Positions 16,949 through 17,159 of a stretch of 17,159 nucleotides of DNA are shown piece after piece. The DNA comes from Choanephora cucurbitarum (Eukaryota > Mucoromycota > Mucoromycetes > Mucorales > Choanephoraceae). The notes beneath the pieces are model-generated. The model searched no databases. It was not told the DNA's origin and saw only the letters and a program-made list of their open reading frames with translations. The stretch is from contig JAIWNI010000250.1 of NCBI GenBank assembly GCA_025331435.1, forward strand, positions 1 to 17,159, read 5' to 3'. The position numbers and the translations under genes are program-made. Each line of letters begins with the position of its first letter. Positions within the stretch are counted from its first letter, which is position 1.

Positions 16949-17159
16949 ACAAATGCTCAATGGGATTTAGATCTGGGTTTTGTGTAGGCCAGTAGTCAAA
17001 TCCCTTGATCATATGTCTTACTTTCCACTCTCGAGCTGCAAGGCCAGTATGGCACGTAGCCCCGTCTTCTTGCAGGATAAAGCGCCTAACTTCATTTGCT
17101 TTCAATCCCATGAGCCATGATTGAAAGTTTTCAGACAAAACATCAAAGTATTTTGCCTG

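Larger units (their letters stand above)
16139..17159 (-). mobile_element. Tc1/mariner-type DNA transposon, one end, disrupted
   Basis: A TA dinucleotide at 16137-16138 followed by CTGTCCCCCCGAATTG looks like a Tc1-type terminal inverted repeat beside its TA target. The transposase reads inward on the - strand. The other end lies beyond the window, so the repeat cannot be confirmed by its partner. Between the end and the transposase stop is about 170 bp of spacer with a large palindrome. Confidence 0.6.
16307..17159 (-). pseudogene. Tc1/mariner-type transposase C-terminal part, split by an LTR insertion
   Basis: From 17159 the frame reads QAKYFDVLSENFQSW, then FILQEDGATCHTG with the second catalytic Asp, and WPTQNPDLNPIEHLW with the catalytic Glu. 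There are 35 residues between them, one more than the 34 of classic Tc1. The coding sequence stops making sense after EHLWW at 16944. It resumes at 16486 with ALECRVESRR, VLEEEWKRIDSDLITRLIDS and RRQAMIDANGGTTKY, the standard Tc1 C-terminus, stop at 16307. The 211 nt right of the insert and the 185 nt left of it (one copy of the target repeat) total 396 nt, an unbroken frame, so the gene was open until the insertion. Catalytically it is now dead. The N-terminal DNA-binding part lies outside the window. Confidence 0.9.

Overview
The window looks like nuclear DNA of a filamentous fungus, most likely an early-diverging one such as Mucoromycota. The evidence is strongly AT-rich sequence, short introns (about 50-85 nt, one of 221 nt) with GTAAGT/GTATGT-type donors, and dense, layered eukaryotic transposons of three classes. 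The placement is an inference from gene style; no rRNA or other marker gene is present. No tRNA, rRNA or CRISPR array was seen.

Layout. (1) 1-2982: the 3' part of a Ty3/Gypsy LTR retrotransposon on the + strand. It has the RNase H end (2-286), a 300-nt non-coding spacer with 27-28-bp tandem repeats and an AT microsatellite, a DDE integrase (595-1740) whose GPY/F C-terminus lies in the next frame (to 2023), and a small lysine-rich third ORF (1905-2339). A purine tract follows, then a probable 3' LTR. The presumed LTR holds an array of six related short hairpins (2518-2928) whose stems differ in sequence but still pair. (2) 2983-8594: a Helitron on the - strand. Its Rep-helicase gene (7421 down to 3275) can be read as five exons joined in frame into an intact 1294-residue protein with zinc finger, HxH and YxxxY Rep motifs and a Pif1-type helicase. 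Upstream on the same strand is a GC-richer, spliced, unrecognised gene (8594-7693). (3) 8595-9895: non-coding, with a 40-bp tandem repeat. (4) 11714-9896, - strand: a five-exon unrecognised gene with a compact N-terminal half, an acidic/serine-rich middle and a basic tail separated by a one-base frame break. (5) 11715-16138: about 4.4 kb with no convincing gene, holding hairpins, a dispersed 18-bp motif, a possible ORF fossil (14756-15282) and a GC-rich block (about 15885-15947). (6) 16139-17159: one end of a Tc1/mariner-type transposon on the - strand. Its transposase is broken by a 452-bp TG...CA insert with a 5-bp target duplication, i.e. a solo LTR.

Most of the content is selfish DNA. The Helitron transposase appears intact, while the Tc1 element is dead. 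Whether the two unrecognised genes are Helitron cargo or host genes is the main open question. A short sequence similarity in inverted orientation between about 3006-3024 and 15934-15948 would fit a single roughly 13-kb Helitron-like element carrying both, but this is only a hypothesis.
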